64,000 nucleotides of DNA from SpSt-77 sp049972045. GTDB lineage: Bacteria > Chloroflexota > Anaerolineae > B4-G1 > DUEL01. The first letter of the stretch is position 1. Every line of letters begins with the position of its first letter. The translations under genes were made by a program, and so were the position numbers. The DNA lies in assembly GCA_049972045.1 (NCBI GenBank), contig JBMFKS010000002.1, positions 11,734-75,733 on the forward strand, in the 5' to 3' direction. Below, in pieces: positions 36,400-46,307 of this stretch. Under the pieces are notes generated by a model. It saw nothing but the letters and a program-made list of their open reading frames with translations, searched no databases and was not told the origin of the DNA.

Positions 36400-36870
36400 A
36401 TGCCCAGACGATACCGTCCACCAAAACGGGAAATTGAGCCGGACCTGCGCTACAACAGCGTCCTGGTCGCCAAATTTATCAACAAAATCATGAAAGACGG
36501 CAAGAAGAGCCTGGCGACGCGGATTATGTACCAGGCGATGGACATCCTGCAAGAGCGGACCCGGCGACCGGCGCTGGAGGTGCTGGAGGAGGCGGTGCGC
36601 AACGTCTCCCCCATCCTGGAGGTCAAGCCCCGGCGCGTCGGCGGGGCGACCTACCAGGTGCCGGTGGAGGTGCCGCCCCATCGCCAGACCAGCCTGGCCA
36701 TCCGCTGGATTCTGGAGGCCGCGCGCAATCGCTCCGGACGCTCTATGGCCGAGAAACTGGCGGCCGAACTGATGGACGCGGTCAACAAGACCGGTGCCGC
36801 CATCAAGAAGCGGGAAGACACCCACAGGATGGCCGAGGCCAACCAGGCGTTTGCCCATTACCGGTGGTAG
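36400..36870 (+). CDS. rpsG: Ribosomal protein S7
   Basis: 156 residues, the normal length. S7 nucleates assembly of the 30S head and contacts the E site. The family's features are clear: MPRRYRPPKREIEPDLRYNS at the start, VAKFINKIMKDGKKSLA, the central VKPRRVGGATYQVPVEV and the C-terminal KKREDTHRMAEANQAFAHYRW. In the str operon between rpsL and fusA. Confidence 0.97.
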   Translation: MPRRYRPPKREIEPDLRYNSVLVAKFINKIMKDGKKSLATRIMYQAMDILQERTRRPALEVLEEAVRNVSPILEVKPRRVGGATYQVPVEVPPHRQTSLAIRWILEAARNRSGRSMAEKLAAELMDAVNKTGAAIKKREDTHRMAEANQAFAHYRW

Positions 36871-36915
36871 CGCCTGCTCTGGTGGGAGCCCGGGCGACCC
36901 GGAGGGACAGAGGCG

Positions 36916-38991
36916 ATGGCATGGCCACTGGAGCGGGTTCGCAATATCGGGATTATCGCCCACATAGACGCGGGGAAAACCACTACCACCGAGCGGATTC
37001 TCTTTTACACGGGAAGAACTCACCGTATGGGGACGGTGGACGACGGGACCACCGTCACCGACTGGATGGTCCAGGAGCGGGAACGGGGCATCACCATCAC
37101 CGCCGCCGCCGTCACCTGCTTCTGGCGCGACCATCAGATTAACATCATAGATACGCCGGGGCACATAGACTTCACCGCCGAAGTGCAGCGCAGCCTGCGC
37201 GTCCTGGATGGCGCCGTAGTGGTCTTTGACGGCGTGGCCGGAGTGGAGCCCCAGTCGGAGACCGTCTGGCGGCAGGCCCGCTCCTTCGGCGTCCCCCTCA
37301 TCGCTTTCATTAACAAAATGGACAAACTGGGCGCCGACTTCGCCCACGCCACCGGGACCATCCGGGAGCGGCTGGGCGCCAACCCGGTGATGCTCCAGTG
37401 GCCCATCGGCCGGGAACTCTCTTTCCGGGGCGTGGTGGACCTGCTGGAGATGCGCGCGGTCACCTGGGTGGACGAGTTGGGCAAGGAGCCGGTGATAGAG
37501 CCCGTCCCCCCGGAACTGGCCGACGAGGTACAGGCGCTGCGGGAGCAGGTCCTGGAGCAGATTGTGGAGACCGACGACGACCTGATGGCCCGCTACCTGG
37601 AGGGTGAGGAGATTCCAGCGGCGGACCTGCGGCGGGCCCTGCGGCGGGCCACCATCGCCGGGACCCTGGTCCCGGTGCTCTGCGGCTCCGCGCTGCGCAA
37701 CAAAGGGGTGCAGCCTCTGCTGGATGCCATTGTGGACTACCTGCCCTCCCCTCTGGATATTCCGCCCGTGGTGGGAGAGAATCCCCGCACCGGGGAGCCG
37801 GAGACCCGCCCCGCTGACGTCAATGCCCCGCTGGCGGCCCTGGCCTTCAAGGTGGCCAGCGACCCCTACGTGGGCCGTCTGGTCTACGTGCGGGTTTACT
37901 CCGGCAAACTCCAGGTCGGCTCCTCCGTCTACAACCCCGGCAAGGGGCAGACGGAGCGCGTCGGCAAACTCCTGCGCATATTCGCCCGGGACCGGGAGGA
38001 GATCACCGAACTGACGGCCGGAGACATCGGCGGCGTGGTCGGTCTCAAGGCCACCTTCACCGGCGACACGCTCTGCCCCCCGACGGCTCCGATCATCCTG
38101 GAGCCCATCGTCTTCCCGGAGCCGGTGGTCTTCGTGGCGATTGAGCCGAAGACGGCGGCGGACCAGGAGCAGTTGCATCAGGCCCTGCGGCGGCTGGCGG
38201 AGGAAGACCCCACCTTTGTCGTCCGCACCGACGAGAACACCGGGCAGACCATCCTGGCCGGGATGGGAGAACTGCACCTGGAGATTCTGGTAGACCGGTT
38301 GGTGCGGGAGTTCCGCGTGGAGGGACGGGTAGGGCGCCCCCGGGTGGCCTACCGGGAAACGGTGACCACCCGTGCGGAAGCAGAGGCCGTGTTTGACCGG
38401 CCCATCAGCGGGAATCCCCAGTACGCCCGGGTGCGCCTGGCGGTGGAGCCGCTGCCCTCGGGAGGAGGGTTTCGGTTTCAGGACCTCAGTCGGGGGAAAC
38501 TCCTGCCGCCCCCTTTCGTCAAGGCGGTGGAGGAGGGATGTCGCGAGGCCATGGAGAGCGGTGTCCTGGCCGGTTACCCCCTGGTGGATGTGCAGGTCAC
38601 TCTGCTGGACGGGTCCTGGGACGCGGAGACCTCCACCGAACTGGCTTTCAAAGTGGCCGGGTCTATGGCCTTCAAGCGGGCGGTGGAGGAGGCGAAGCCG
38701 GTGTTGCTGGAACCGGTGATGCGGACGGAGGTGGTGGTGCCCGAAGCGTCCCTGGGGGAGGTCATCGGTGACCTGAACAGTCGGGGCGCGACCATTGAGG
38801 GGATGGAACAGCGGCCGGGCGGCGTGCGCGCCATCCGGGCGATGGTGCCCCTCGCCCGAATGTTTGGCTATGCGACCGATGTCCGTTCCCTGACCCAGGG
38901 GCGAGGCACGTTTACGATGGAATTCCACCACTATGCACCGGTGGATAAAGAGCAGATGGAGGCCATTTTATATGGTGGTCGTGGCTGGTAG
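36916..38991 (+). CDS. fusA: Translation elongation factor G
   Basis: 691 residues. This GTPase drives ribosomal translocation. P-loop AHIDAGKTTTTE, switch I RGITITAAA, DTPGHIDF, NKMDKLGAD and the later domains (LIDRLVREFRVEGRVGRPRVAYRET-like, GDLNSRGATIEGM) are present. Its switch I is canonical, in contrast with the tuf product in this window. GGAGGGACAGAGG precedes the ATG. A terminator follows, so the str operon ends here and tuf is separated by a 4.2-kb island. Confidence 0.97.
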   Translation: MAWPLERVRNIGIIAHIDAGKTTTTERILFYTGRTHRMGTVDDGTTVTDWMVQERERGITITAAAVTCFWRDHQINIIDTPGHIDFTAEVQRSLRVLDGAVVVFDGVAGVEPQSETVWRQARSFGVPLIAFINKMDKLGADFAHATGTIRERLGANPVMLQWPIGRELSFRGVVDLLEMRAVTWVDELGKEPVIEPVPPELADEVQALREQVLEQIVETDDDLMARYLEGEEIPAADLRRALRRATIAGTLVPVLCGSALRNKGVQPLLDAIVDYLPSPLDIPPVVGENPRTGEPETRPADVNAPLAALAFKVASDPYVGRLVYVRVYSGKLQVGSSVYNPGKGQTERVGKLLRIFARDREEITELTAGDIGGVVGLKATFTGDTLCPPTAPIILEPIVFPEPVVFVAIEPKTAADQEQLHQALRRLAEEDPTFVVRTDENTGQTILAGMGELHLEILVDRLVREFRVEGRVGRPRVAYRETVTTRAEAEAVFDRPISGNPQYARVRLAVEPLPSGGGFRFQDLSRGKLLPPPFVKAVEEGCREAMESGVLAGYPLVDVQVTLLDGSWDAETSTELAFKVAGSMAFKRAVEEAKPVLLEPVMRTEVVVPEASLGEVIGDLNSRGATIEGMEQRPGGVRAIRAMVPLARMFGYATDVRSLTQGRGTFTMEFHHYAPVDKEQMEAILYGGRGW

Positions 38992-39030
38992 AAGACGCTC
39001 TCATAAATTGGGAGTTGTTCTCCAGTGCCG

Positions 39031-39066
39031 TTCGGGCCGGGGGATAACTCCGGCCCGAATTATTTC
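39031..39066 (+). terminator. Terminator of fusA/str operon
   Basis: A 10-bp perfect stem TTCGGGCCGG/CCGGCCCGAA with a nine-base loop, followed by TTATTTC, about 40 bp past the fusA stop. Confidence 0.7.
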
Positions 39067-39479
39067 ACAAAAAGATCGCCCAGACGGTTACGTCCTGGCT
39101 CAGAACGCGAAGCCCCCTCGGGGCGTGGCCCTTCGGCCCGAGGGCGTCGCCCCGACGGGGCTCGCCCCAAGGGGCTCGGCGTGGCCCTTCCGTCGGTGCA
39201 GAACGGCCTATTCCAGCCTACAAGTTTCTGGGGAGCCCGGCGCAGCAATCGGGAGACGCCGTCCGGGTGGTTGATGAACTCCTTATGAAAGGGAAGTGGT
39301 GATATTGCCCAATTTTTGCCGTTTAGGTGGATGATGTCCTCGTTTTGGCACCATTGCGGCAAATGTCAAATTCTTGCAGTTTAGGTGGACGGTTGCCAGA
39401 TATAGGCTATTACACGGCGATCGTCAACCTAATCCCATGTTGGGCGGCTCTACCATAGTTCTCGAACCGGAGGTGAGAA
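39067..39479. repeat. Left border of the low-GC island
   Basis: No gene is seen. First comes another CTCGG/GGCGTGGCCC GC-rich repeat block (about 39105-39190). Base composition then falls sharply. A 21-bp word ending GTTTAGGTGGA occurs at 39311-39331 and again, with two or three changes, at 39369-39389. The repeat may mark the boundary of inserted DNA. I could not identify an integron attI site here. Confidence 0.45.
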
Positions 39480-40718
39480 ATGAAACGCTTGATCAATGCC
39501 ATTAGTCTTATAATAGGGCTACTTATTCTTGGGCTCTTCACAACAGTCCTCGTTTCAACATTCCAAAAGCCAACAGGGTTTGATTCTCCAGGGGCTGGCT
39601 TTACTTCTGTTCCTCCTGCTACTCCTACACCTTACTATATACCTTCTACCGAAATTCCGCCTATCACTCCAACTCCAACTTCGGAATTAGTGCCCTTGCC
39701 TTGGCCTTCTCCAACCCCGTTGCCTCCTATTCCTTCCGAGAAACGAATAGGGTTCTGGACTGAGAATTTATTGTTTGGCTCTCCACAACCCTTTGCTAAG
39801 GGACTTAAAGATCCATTTGGTCAAATTGCCTGGTCACCAGACGGCAGCCAACTTGCGATTAGCCTCTTTACGGGGGAATTTATTCGGGATGAGATAGGAC
39901 AACCTGCGTGGGAACTCACTTGGATTGCACTGATGGATCCATCCGGTTCCTCAGTCACCCCGCTGGTCAGAGGCTTTCTCCCCTTCTGGTCTCCAGATGG
40001 ACGCTATATTGCTTATCTCTTGTATTCAGATGGCTTGTCTCCACTGCATCTTCAGCTTTTTGATCTTGAAGATAAGCGAGTGATTGAAGTAGTGCCGTTT
40101 GTGAAGGGCGAGATCTTCCCAAAGATAGCTTGGCTCTCGGCTTCGGAGTTGGCTTTTTACAAAGGAGAACCAACCATCTTCAACTTACAGGCTCAACAGA
40201 TTCGGCCTCTGTTGGGGAGGGATCTTGCTTCCCAGCTGGATACAGCCGTTCCTATGGAATATATAACGGCAGCTCCAGCAGCAAAGATCTTCGCCTTAGG
40301 TTCTTCTCAGAAAATTTGGCTGATGAAATGGGAAGATGGCAAAGCACAACTCTTTCGTCAGGTAGATGATGGCTTAGATCACGCCTATTGGGCACTCTCA
40401 CCAGACGGGAACTTTTTGGCGTATGTCTCTGTCTTAAGCCGCCAGGTAAAAATTATCCGCGTTGACGATCCAACTATCTCTGTTGAGGTTCCCGCGCAAG
40501 GACGGGGTAGCCCCCTTATTGAAGGCTGGTCACCGGATAGCACAGCGCTACTTTATGTGGATTCTGAGGGCCTGAAGATAGTAAACCGGGATGGGTCGGG
40601 ACTTTACCCTATCACCGGAGAGATTAGCCACGCCCGTTGGCTCCCGGACGGGATGCGAATTCTTGGCACAGATCTCAATGGGCAATTGTGGGAAATAGCA
40701 GTCACTCAAAAACCATAA
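39480..40718 (+). CDS. Membrane-anchored TolB/PD40-like beta-propeller protein
   Basis: 412 residues. A single N-terminal hydrophobic segment (about 7-28) is a signal anchor. Residues about 35-85 are a Pro/Thr/Ser-rich linker (PPATPTPYY, ITPTPTS). The remainder contains repeated propeller blades with WSPDGSQLAISL, WSPDGRYIAYLL, LSPDGNFLAYVS, WSPDSTALLYVD and WLPDGMRILGTD. The domain should lie outside the membrane and bind proteins or glycans, and the partner is unknown. Low GC and AT-ending codons set it apart from the flanking ribosomal genes. AGGTGAGAA precedes the ATG. It is followed 14 bp later by the SpoIID-PA14 gene. Confidence 0.8.
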   Translation: MKRLINAISLIIGLLILGLFTTVLVSTFQKPTGFDSPGAGFTSVPPATPTPYYIPSTEIPPITPTPTSELVPLPWPSPTPLPPIPSEKRIGFWTENLLFGSPQPFAKGLKDPFGQIAWSPDGSQLAISLFTGEFIRDEIGQPAWELTWIALMDPSGSSVTPLVRGFLPFWSPDGRYIAYLLYSDGLSPLHLQLFDLEDKRVIEVVPFVKGEIFPKIAWLSASELAFYKGEPTIFNLQAQQIRPLLGRDLASQLDTAVPMEYITAAPAAKIFALGSSQKIWLMKWEDGKAQLFRQVDDGLDHAYWALSPDGNFLAYVSVLSRQVKIIRVDDPTISVEVPAQGRGSPLIEGWSPDSTALLYVDSEGLKIVNRDGSGLYPITGEISHARWLPDGMRILGTDLNGQLWEIAVTQKP

Positions 40719-40732
40719 GAGAGGGGTGAACT

Positions 40733-42316
40733 ATGAGGCTTTATCACTTGATGATCAAGATATGGGTAATCCTGGCTATAACAAGTATATGGTCTACCTT
40801 CATTATTGGTCAAGTTTATGCACAAGGGTCGTCAGGCACAAACCCCCAATGCCCCATCCCGCCCCAATCTATTCTCGTTTATTTGAACTCCTTCTACAAT
40901 GAATGGCCCTCTGGCTCAAGTCGTTACCAAACACCGGCCTTTGAGAATTATGTATGGGGTGTTGTAATGGGCGAATTAGGAACTGTAGTGCCGCAAGGCC
41001 CATATCAGGGGCAAGCCTGGGATGATGAAGTCCTGCGTGCTCAAGCCGTTGCTGCACGAACTTGGGGGGCTTATTGGTGCCGAAAACGCACGTTACCTGA
41101 TGGACGGCGCGGTGTCTACGATGGCGCAGGGGATCAGGTTTATCGCCCTTACTACGCTGGATTCCCTTTGGCTACCAAGATCAGGTATCAGAACGTATCC
41201 CTTGAAACAAAGGGGGTGTACATTAGCTGGGATGGATTATTGTTACAATCGCCCTATAATGGAGTATTGTTAGATGCCCAGTATCGTCGTGATGTAGGTA
41301 ATCCTTCTATGACAACTTCCGAGCAACAAACTTGGAGTGCTTATCAATACCTGAAGAGCGTTAACAACCCTTACAATGTCAACAATATTGATGACGGTGT
41401 GGGATGGGGGCAACTTCCCTCTCAAGGTTGGCGGAATACCCCAGCCCAAGGTGCTGGTTACCCCCAACTTCTTCACCAATACTATACCGGCATTTATCTG
41501 CAAAATCAGGGTTACATAACCTTTACTGAAAGGTTTTGGAACAACACAAGTTGCAGTGGAACACCAGCCTGGCAGGGGAACAGTAATAGTATTAACTACG
41601 ATTGGAGCACAGGATCTCCCCGATCAGGTGTGAATAGCGATTACTTCTGTGCAGAGTGGCAGGCAAATGTACCTTTTGATGCGAGTGATTGGTACACGTT
41701 TTACCTCATAGTGGATGATGGGGTGAGACTTTATGTGGATGGAGTGCTGGTCTTGGATCGCTGGGTTGTGCAAGCTCCGACTATTTATAGCATTTCGCTC
41801 TATCTTACAAGCGGTAGTCACTCTATTCGGATGCGCTATTATGAAAATACAGGCCTGGCGGTGGCTCGTCTATCTTGGCTACGGGGGATCGGCATGATCG
41901 GGGAATATTATGATTCCATCATTAACCGCACAGGAGATCCTGGTGCGCCCGTTATCATGCTACGTCCTGATGTGCCCATTCGATTTGACTGGCATGTTTA
42001 TTCACCTCTTGACACGCGGCAACAAGGAGTTCCACGGATTTATGAAGACACCTTCTCAGCACGGTGGCAGGGACGGATTTACATTGACCAGTGTAGGTGG
42101 ATCAATTTTAGGGTGAGGTCAGATGATGGGATTATCTTGAAGATTTTCCATGATCCTTACGGGGGTGGTGAGGAAGTGTTAATTGATCAATGGCGCGACC
42201 AGCCGCCAACGAATTATAACTATTGGCGCTGGTTATGTCCGGGAACCTACCGTTTGGAGGCCCGATATTATGAAAACGGTGGAGGAGCAGTCATTAACAT
42301 CTGGTGGGAAAGATAG
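40733..42316 (+). CDS. Secreted SpoIID/LytB-domain protein with two PA14 domains
   Basis: 527 residues. The signal peptide is about 1-31 (ends VYAQG). Residues about 65-230 match the SpoIID domain (YVWGVVMGELG, DEVLRAQAVAARTWGAYW), the family that cuts glycan strands or activates wall amidases. About 270-400 and 405-527 are two PA14-like beta domains (YTFYLIVDDGVRLYVDGVLVLDRW, INFRVRSDDGIILKIF), expected to bind carbohydrate. It is probably exported and wall-directed. Low-GC codon usage matches the preceding propeller gene. The stop lies 23 bp before a site with integron attC architecture, as expected of a gene cassette. AGAGGGGTG precedes the ATG. Confidence 0.82.
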   Translation: MRLYHLMIKIWVILAITSIWSTFIIGQVYAQGSSGTNPQCPIPPQSILVYLNSFYNEWPSGSSRYQTPAFENYVWGVVMGELGTVVPQGPYQGQAWDDEVLRAQAVAARTWGAYWCRKRTLPDGRRGVYDGAGDQVYRPYYAGFPLATKIRYQNVSLETKGVYISWDGLLLQSPYNGVLLDAQYRRDVGNPSMTTSEQQTWSAYQYLKSVNNPYNVNNIDDGVGWGQLPSQGWRNTPAQGAGYPQLLHQYYTGIYLQNQGYITFTERFWNNTSCSGTPAWQGNSNSINYDWSTGSPRSGVNSDYFCAEWQANVPFDASDWYTFYLIVDDGVRLYVDGVLVLDRWVVQAPTIYSISLYLTSGSHSIRMRYYENTGLAVARLSWLRGIGMIGEYYDSIINRTGDPGAPVIMLRPDVPIRFDWHVYSPLDTRQQGVPRIYEDTFSARWQGRIYIDQCRWINFRVRSDDGIILKIFHDPYGGGEEVLIDQWRDQPPTNYNYWRWLCPGTYRLEARYYENGGGAVINIWWER

Positions 42317-42339
42317 CGAAGGTGAAACGAAGAAGAACC

Positions 42340-42401
42340 GCCCAACCTGCGGCTGGAGCCGACCTCGCTGCGCTCGGCTGCTCAGCCGCATCTCGTTAGG
42401 C
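42340..42401. other. attC-like recombination site 1
   Basis: 62 bp beginning GCCCAAC (R'' form RYYYAAC) and ending GTTAGGC (R' form GTTRRRY). Between them are arms that pair, TGCGGCTG...AGCCGA with TCGGCT...CAGCCGCA, leaving the unpaired extra bases typical of folded bottom-strand attC sites. The R' sequence TTAGGC is complementary to the R'' of site 2 (GCCTAAC) and not to its own R'', as expected after integron-type recombination at G/TT. Confidence 0.75.
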
Positions 42402-42492
42402 GGCTTTGCCGGTGGCTGAAGAGGGTGCGTCACCCATTGAAGAGCACAAGCAAAAGGCAGGTCTGACCCAAATTGGCACATGAGTATGATGG

Positions 42493-42728
42493 ATGCCAAG
42501 ATTCAAGATTCTCAGCGAGATCAGGGACATTGAGACCATTGCATCGGGCCGAGGTGTGTACATCCGACGCTATCTGGAGCGCACTACGGCCGAGGACATT
42601 GGCGGAAAATGAAAGGCATAGCCACCGTGGAACTGGCGGACGGTACAATATGTGAGGCCGAGATACATTGGTATGAAGCACACGGTATAGGCCGTAGGGA
42701 TTTCAAGATCAAGAGGGTGATACGATGA
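42493..42728 (+). pseudogene. Small cassette ORF split by a frameshift
   Basis: Two 39-codon ORFs overlap by ATGA. The first (42493-42612) begins MPRFKILSEIRDIETIASG and the second (42609-42728) reads MKGIATVELADGTICEAEIH and continues WYEAHGIGRRDFKIKRVIR. A third frame across the junction reads YGRGHWRKMKG, joining them into a roughly 75-residue protein that resembles a family of small uncharacterised proteins I have seen as single ORFs. A one-base loss near 42585 would therefore have split it. It may be two coupled genes or a pseudogene. It lies between the two attC-like sites. Confidence 0.5.
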
Positions 42729-42952
42729 GCGAATTTGTGATCTGCATCAACAATGACAGCAATCCGGCCAGCCTGATTGTCGGTAAGGTGTACCGTAGAT
42801 TGTCGGATCCAGAAGCTGAGTCGCACAATATGCTTCGCATTATAGATGAAGATCTATCAGAGCTTGGCGGGTATCTCTATCCGGCCTCCATGTTTGTACC
42901 TGTGGAACTACCGGAGGAAGCAAAGCAAGTGTTGATAGCGGTGGGAAGCTAA
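42725..42952 (+). CDS. Small cassette-borne protein, unknown
   Basis: 75 residues, starting at an ATG that overlaps the preceding stop (ATGA), so translation is probably coupled. The sequence (MSEFVICINNDSNPASLIVGK, YLYPASMFVPVELPEEA) looks like a compact beta-rich protein that I associate with small uncharacterised ORFs of Chloroflexota and Cyanobacteria. No function is known to me. It lies in the segment bounded by the two attC-like sites, 56 bp before the second. Confidence 0.6.
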   Translation: MSEFVICINNDSNPASLIVGKVYRRLSDPEAESHNMLRIIDEDLSELGGYLYPASMFVPVELPEEAKQVLIAVGS

Positions 42953-43008
42953 GCGATAGGCGTACTTATTGAGGCCATCTGGAGAGGTTGTCCACGCATG
43001 AAGAAGCC

Positions 43009-43078
43009 GCCTAACACCCGCTGCAGCCGACCCGTCTCCGCTGGCGCTCCGGCGGGCGGTTGAGCTTTATCGTTGGGT
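43009..43078. other. attC-like recombination site 2
   Basis: 70 bp beginning GCCTAAC and ending GTTGGGT. Inner arms GCTGCAGCCG...CCCG and CGGG...CGGTTG-AGC can pair with bulges. Same orientation as site 1, 669 bp from it. The G/TT boundary would define a cassette of about 680 bp containing the small ORFs. The TTGGGT end implies that the original downstream neighbour had a different R''. Confidence 0.7.
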
Positions 43079-43256
43079 GCAGATGGTCCGAACGGTTACT
43101 TGGGGGTGTTTGCTGCTGGCTTTTGTACCCTCCTTGCTAACGTAAACTTGGACACCGTCTTTGCACTTTCCCGGGAGCGCGCCACCCTCCGTTGGGGGGT
43201 AAAGCGAAGGTGAACCTCTGAATCAGTGAATTATCTGACGAAAGGAGAGAAGAGAG

Positions 43257-44474
<1,218 letters not shown>

Positions 44475-44511
44475 CGCCCAGTACCGGTTTACCCATTCCC
44501 CATCTACCACC

Positions 44512-44820
44512 ATGGCGAAGCAGAGAATCCGTATCCGGCTGAAAGCCTACGACCATCGCGTGCTGGATGAGTCCGCCCGGCGCATCGTGGAGGCGGCCGA
44601 GCGCACGGGAGCGACGGTGGTCGGCCCCATCCCGCTGCCGACCCAGATAGAGCGCTTCACCGTGCGCCGGTCCACCTTCATTGACAAGGACTCCCACGAG
44701 CACTTTGAAATCCGGACCCACAAGCGGCTGATTGACGTCCTGGAGCCGGACAACAAAACCATAGATGCGCTGATGCGCCTCAACCTGCCCGCGGGCGTGG
44801 ACATAGAAATTAAGTTGTAG
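44512..44820 (+). CDS. rpsJ: Ribosomal protein S10
   Basis: 102 residues, normal length. RIRLKAYDHRVLDESARRIVEAAERTGATVVGPIPLPT and HFEIRTHKRLIDV are the family signatures. S10 belongs to the 30S head and also joins NusB in antitermination. First gene of the S10 operon proper, 37 bp after tuf, with only a weak ribosome site visible. Confidence 0.97.
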   Translation: MAKQRIRIRLKAYDHRVLDESARRIVEAAERTGATVVGPIPLPTQIERFTVRRSTFIDKDSHEHFEIRTHKRLIDVLEPDNKTIDALMRLNLPAGVDIEIKL

Positions 44821-44967
44821 TAGACAAGTAGACAAGGGGGAGCGAGGCTCTTGGTGCCCCTGCATCCCTGTATCCTTGTCTCCTTGTCTCCTTGTCTCCT
44901 TGTATCCTGACCACCGGGATGATGCGGCCTGTCCCAGGGCCGGCAGTCCCATGGAGGAGTGAGCATC
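44821..44967. repeat. Tandem TCCTTGTC repeat in the rpsJ-rplC spacer
   Basis: Four to five units of TCCTTGTC/TCCTTGTA (about 44872-44908) face inverted TAGACAAG words at 44821-44836. The repeats could fold back on each other. Similar GGATACAA words are in the tyrS-hypE spacer. A GGAGGAG site for rplC ends the spacer. Confidence 0.6.
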
Positions 44968-45657
44968 GTGAAGGGAATTCTGGGGAAAAAAGTGGGAATG
45001 ACCACCCTGTTTACCGCCGAGGGCGAGGCGATCCCGGTCACGGTGATTGAGGCCGGACCCTGCTGGGTCACTCAGGTCAAGACGCCGGAGCGGGACGGCT
45101 ACAGCGCGGTCCAGTTGGGCTTTGAGCCGGTGAAGCCCTCCCGCCTGACGCGCGGGCAACTGGGCCACCTGGGCCTGCTGAAGACCGACTCCGTCCACCC
45201 GCGCCGGCGGGTGCTGAAGGGGATACCGGGGCCGCTGCGCCGTCTGCGGGAGTTCCGCGTCAAGCCGGAGGAGGCACCCGCCGAGGGCGAGAAAATCACC
45301 GTGGATGTCTTCCAGGTCGGTGACCGGGTGGATGTGGTGGGCACATCCAAAGGGCGCGGGTTCGCTGGCGGTATCAAGCGCTACGGCTTCCACCGCCAGC
45401 CTAAGACCCACGGCCAGTCGGACCGGGAACGCCGCCACGGCTCCATCGGCGCCACCACGACGCCCGGCCGGGTGTTGAAGGGACTGCGGATGCCCGGCCG
45501 TATGGGCGGCGTTCGGGTGACCGTGCAGAACCTGGAAGTGGTCATGGTGGACCCGGAGCGGAATCTGCTGGCGGTGCGGGGGGCCGTCCCGGGCCACCGG
45601 GGAAGTCTGGTGATGATCAAGCAGGCCCGAAAGACGAAGGAACGGCGCAGGGAGTAA
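44968..45657 (+). CDS. rplC: Ribosomal protein L3
   Basis: 229 residues from the GTG at 44968. GGAGGAG sits eight bases before it, while another in-frame GTG at 44959 overlaps that site. L3 organises the peptidyl-transferase centre from outside. Core motifs are MKGILGKKVGMT, SKGRGFAGGIKRYGFHRQPKTHGQS, IGATTTPGRVLKGLRMPGRMG and VVMVDPERNLLAVRGAVPG. The C-terminal tail is basic. Confidence 0.97.
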   Translation: MKGILGKKVGMTTLFTAEGEAIPVTVIEAGPCWVTQVKTPERDGYSAVQLGFEPVKPSRLTRGQLGHLGLLKTDSVHPRRRVLKGIPGPLRRLREFRVKPEEAPAEGEKITVDVFQVGDRVDVVGTSKGRGFAGGIKRYGFHRQPKTHGQSDRERRHGSIGATTTPGRVLKGLRMPGRMGGVRVTVQNLEVVMVDPERNLLAVRGAVPGHRGSLVMIKQARKTKERRRE

Positions 45658-45682
45658 CGGAGTAAGGAGTAGGGGGTAGAAG

Positions 45683-46303
45683 ATGAGAGTTCCCGTCTGG
45701 AACATGAGCGGGCAGCAGGTGGATGAGATAGAGTTGCGGCCCGACATCTTTGAAGCGCCGGTCAACGTGCCGTTGATGCACCAGGCGCTGGTGCGGCAAC
45801 TGGCTAACGCCCGCCTGGGTACCCACAAGACCAAGACGCGCGGCGAGGTGAACCGGACGACCCGGAAGTGGTACCGGCAGAAGGGGACGGGCCGGGCCCG
45901 CCACGGCAGCCGGAACGCGCCGATCTTCGTCGGCGGCGGCATCGCCCATGGGCCCAAGCCGCGCAGTTACGAACAGCGGATGCCCAAGAAGATGCGCCGG
46001 GCCGCCCTGCGCAGCGCTCTCAGCGTGAAGGCCGGCCAGCAACAGATCGTGGTGGTGGACCGGCTGGAGTTGCCCGAACCGAAGACGCGGGAAATGCGCG
46101 CGGTCCTTTCCCGGCTCAACGTGGGGGAGGATGCCCTGATTCTCCTGCCCGGCCGCAACGAGACGGTGGAGAAGTCGGTGCGCAACATGCCGAAGGTGAA
46201 GGCGCTCCACGCCAGTTACCTGAACATCCGCGACCTGTTGCAGTACGAGAAAGTGGTCATGCCGCTGGGCGCCCTGCAGGTGATAGAGTCCATTCTGGGG
46301 TAG
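45683..46303 (+). CDS. rplD: Ribosomal protein L4
   Basis: 206 residues, normal length. The loop reaching the exit tunnel reads GTHKTKTRGEVNRTTRKWYRQKGTGRARHGS... and is intact. The C-terminal domain has RSALSVKAGQQQIVVVD. In other bacteria L4 represses its own operon through the S10 leader. No such leader is evident upstream of rpsJ here. Confidence 0.97.
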   Translation: MRVPVWNMSGQQVDEIELRPDIFEAPVNVPLMHQALVRQLANARLGTHKTKTRGEVNRTTRKWYRQKGTGRARHGSRNAPIFVGGGIAHGPKPRSYEQRMPKKMRRAALRSALSVKAGQQQIVVVDRLELPEPKTREMRAVLSRLNVGEDALILLPGRNETVEKSVRNMPKVKALHASYLNIRDLLQYEKVVMPLGALQVIESILG

Positions 46304-46307
46304 GGCC

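Noticed and set aside
39311..39389. attI site of an integron at the left border of the island
   Set aside because: The paired GTTTAGGTGGA words do not fit GTTRRRY and no integrase gene is nearby, so I list them only as a direct repeat.
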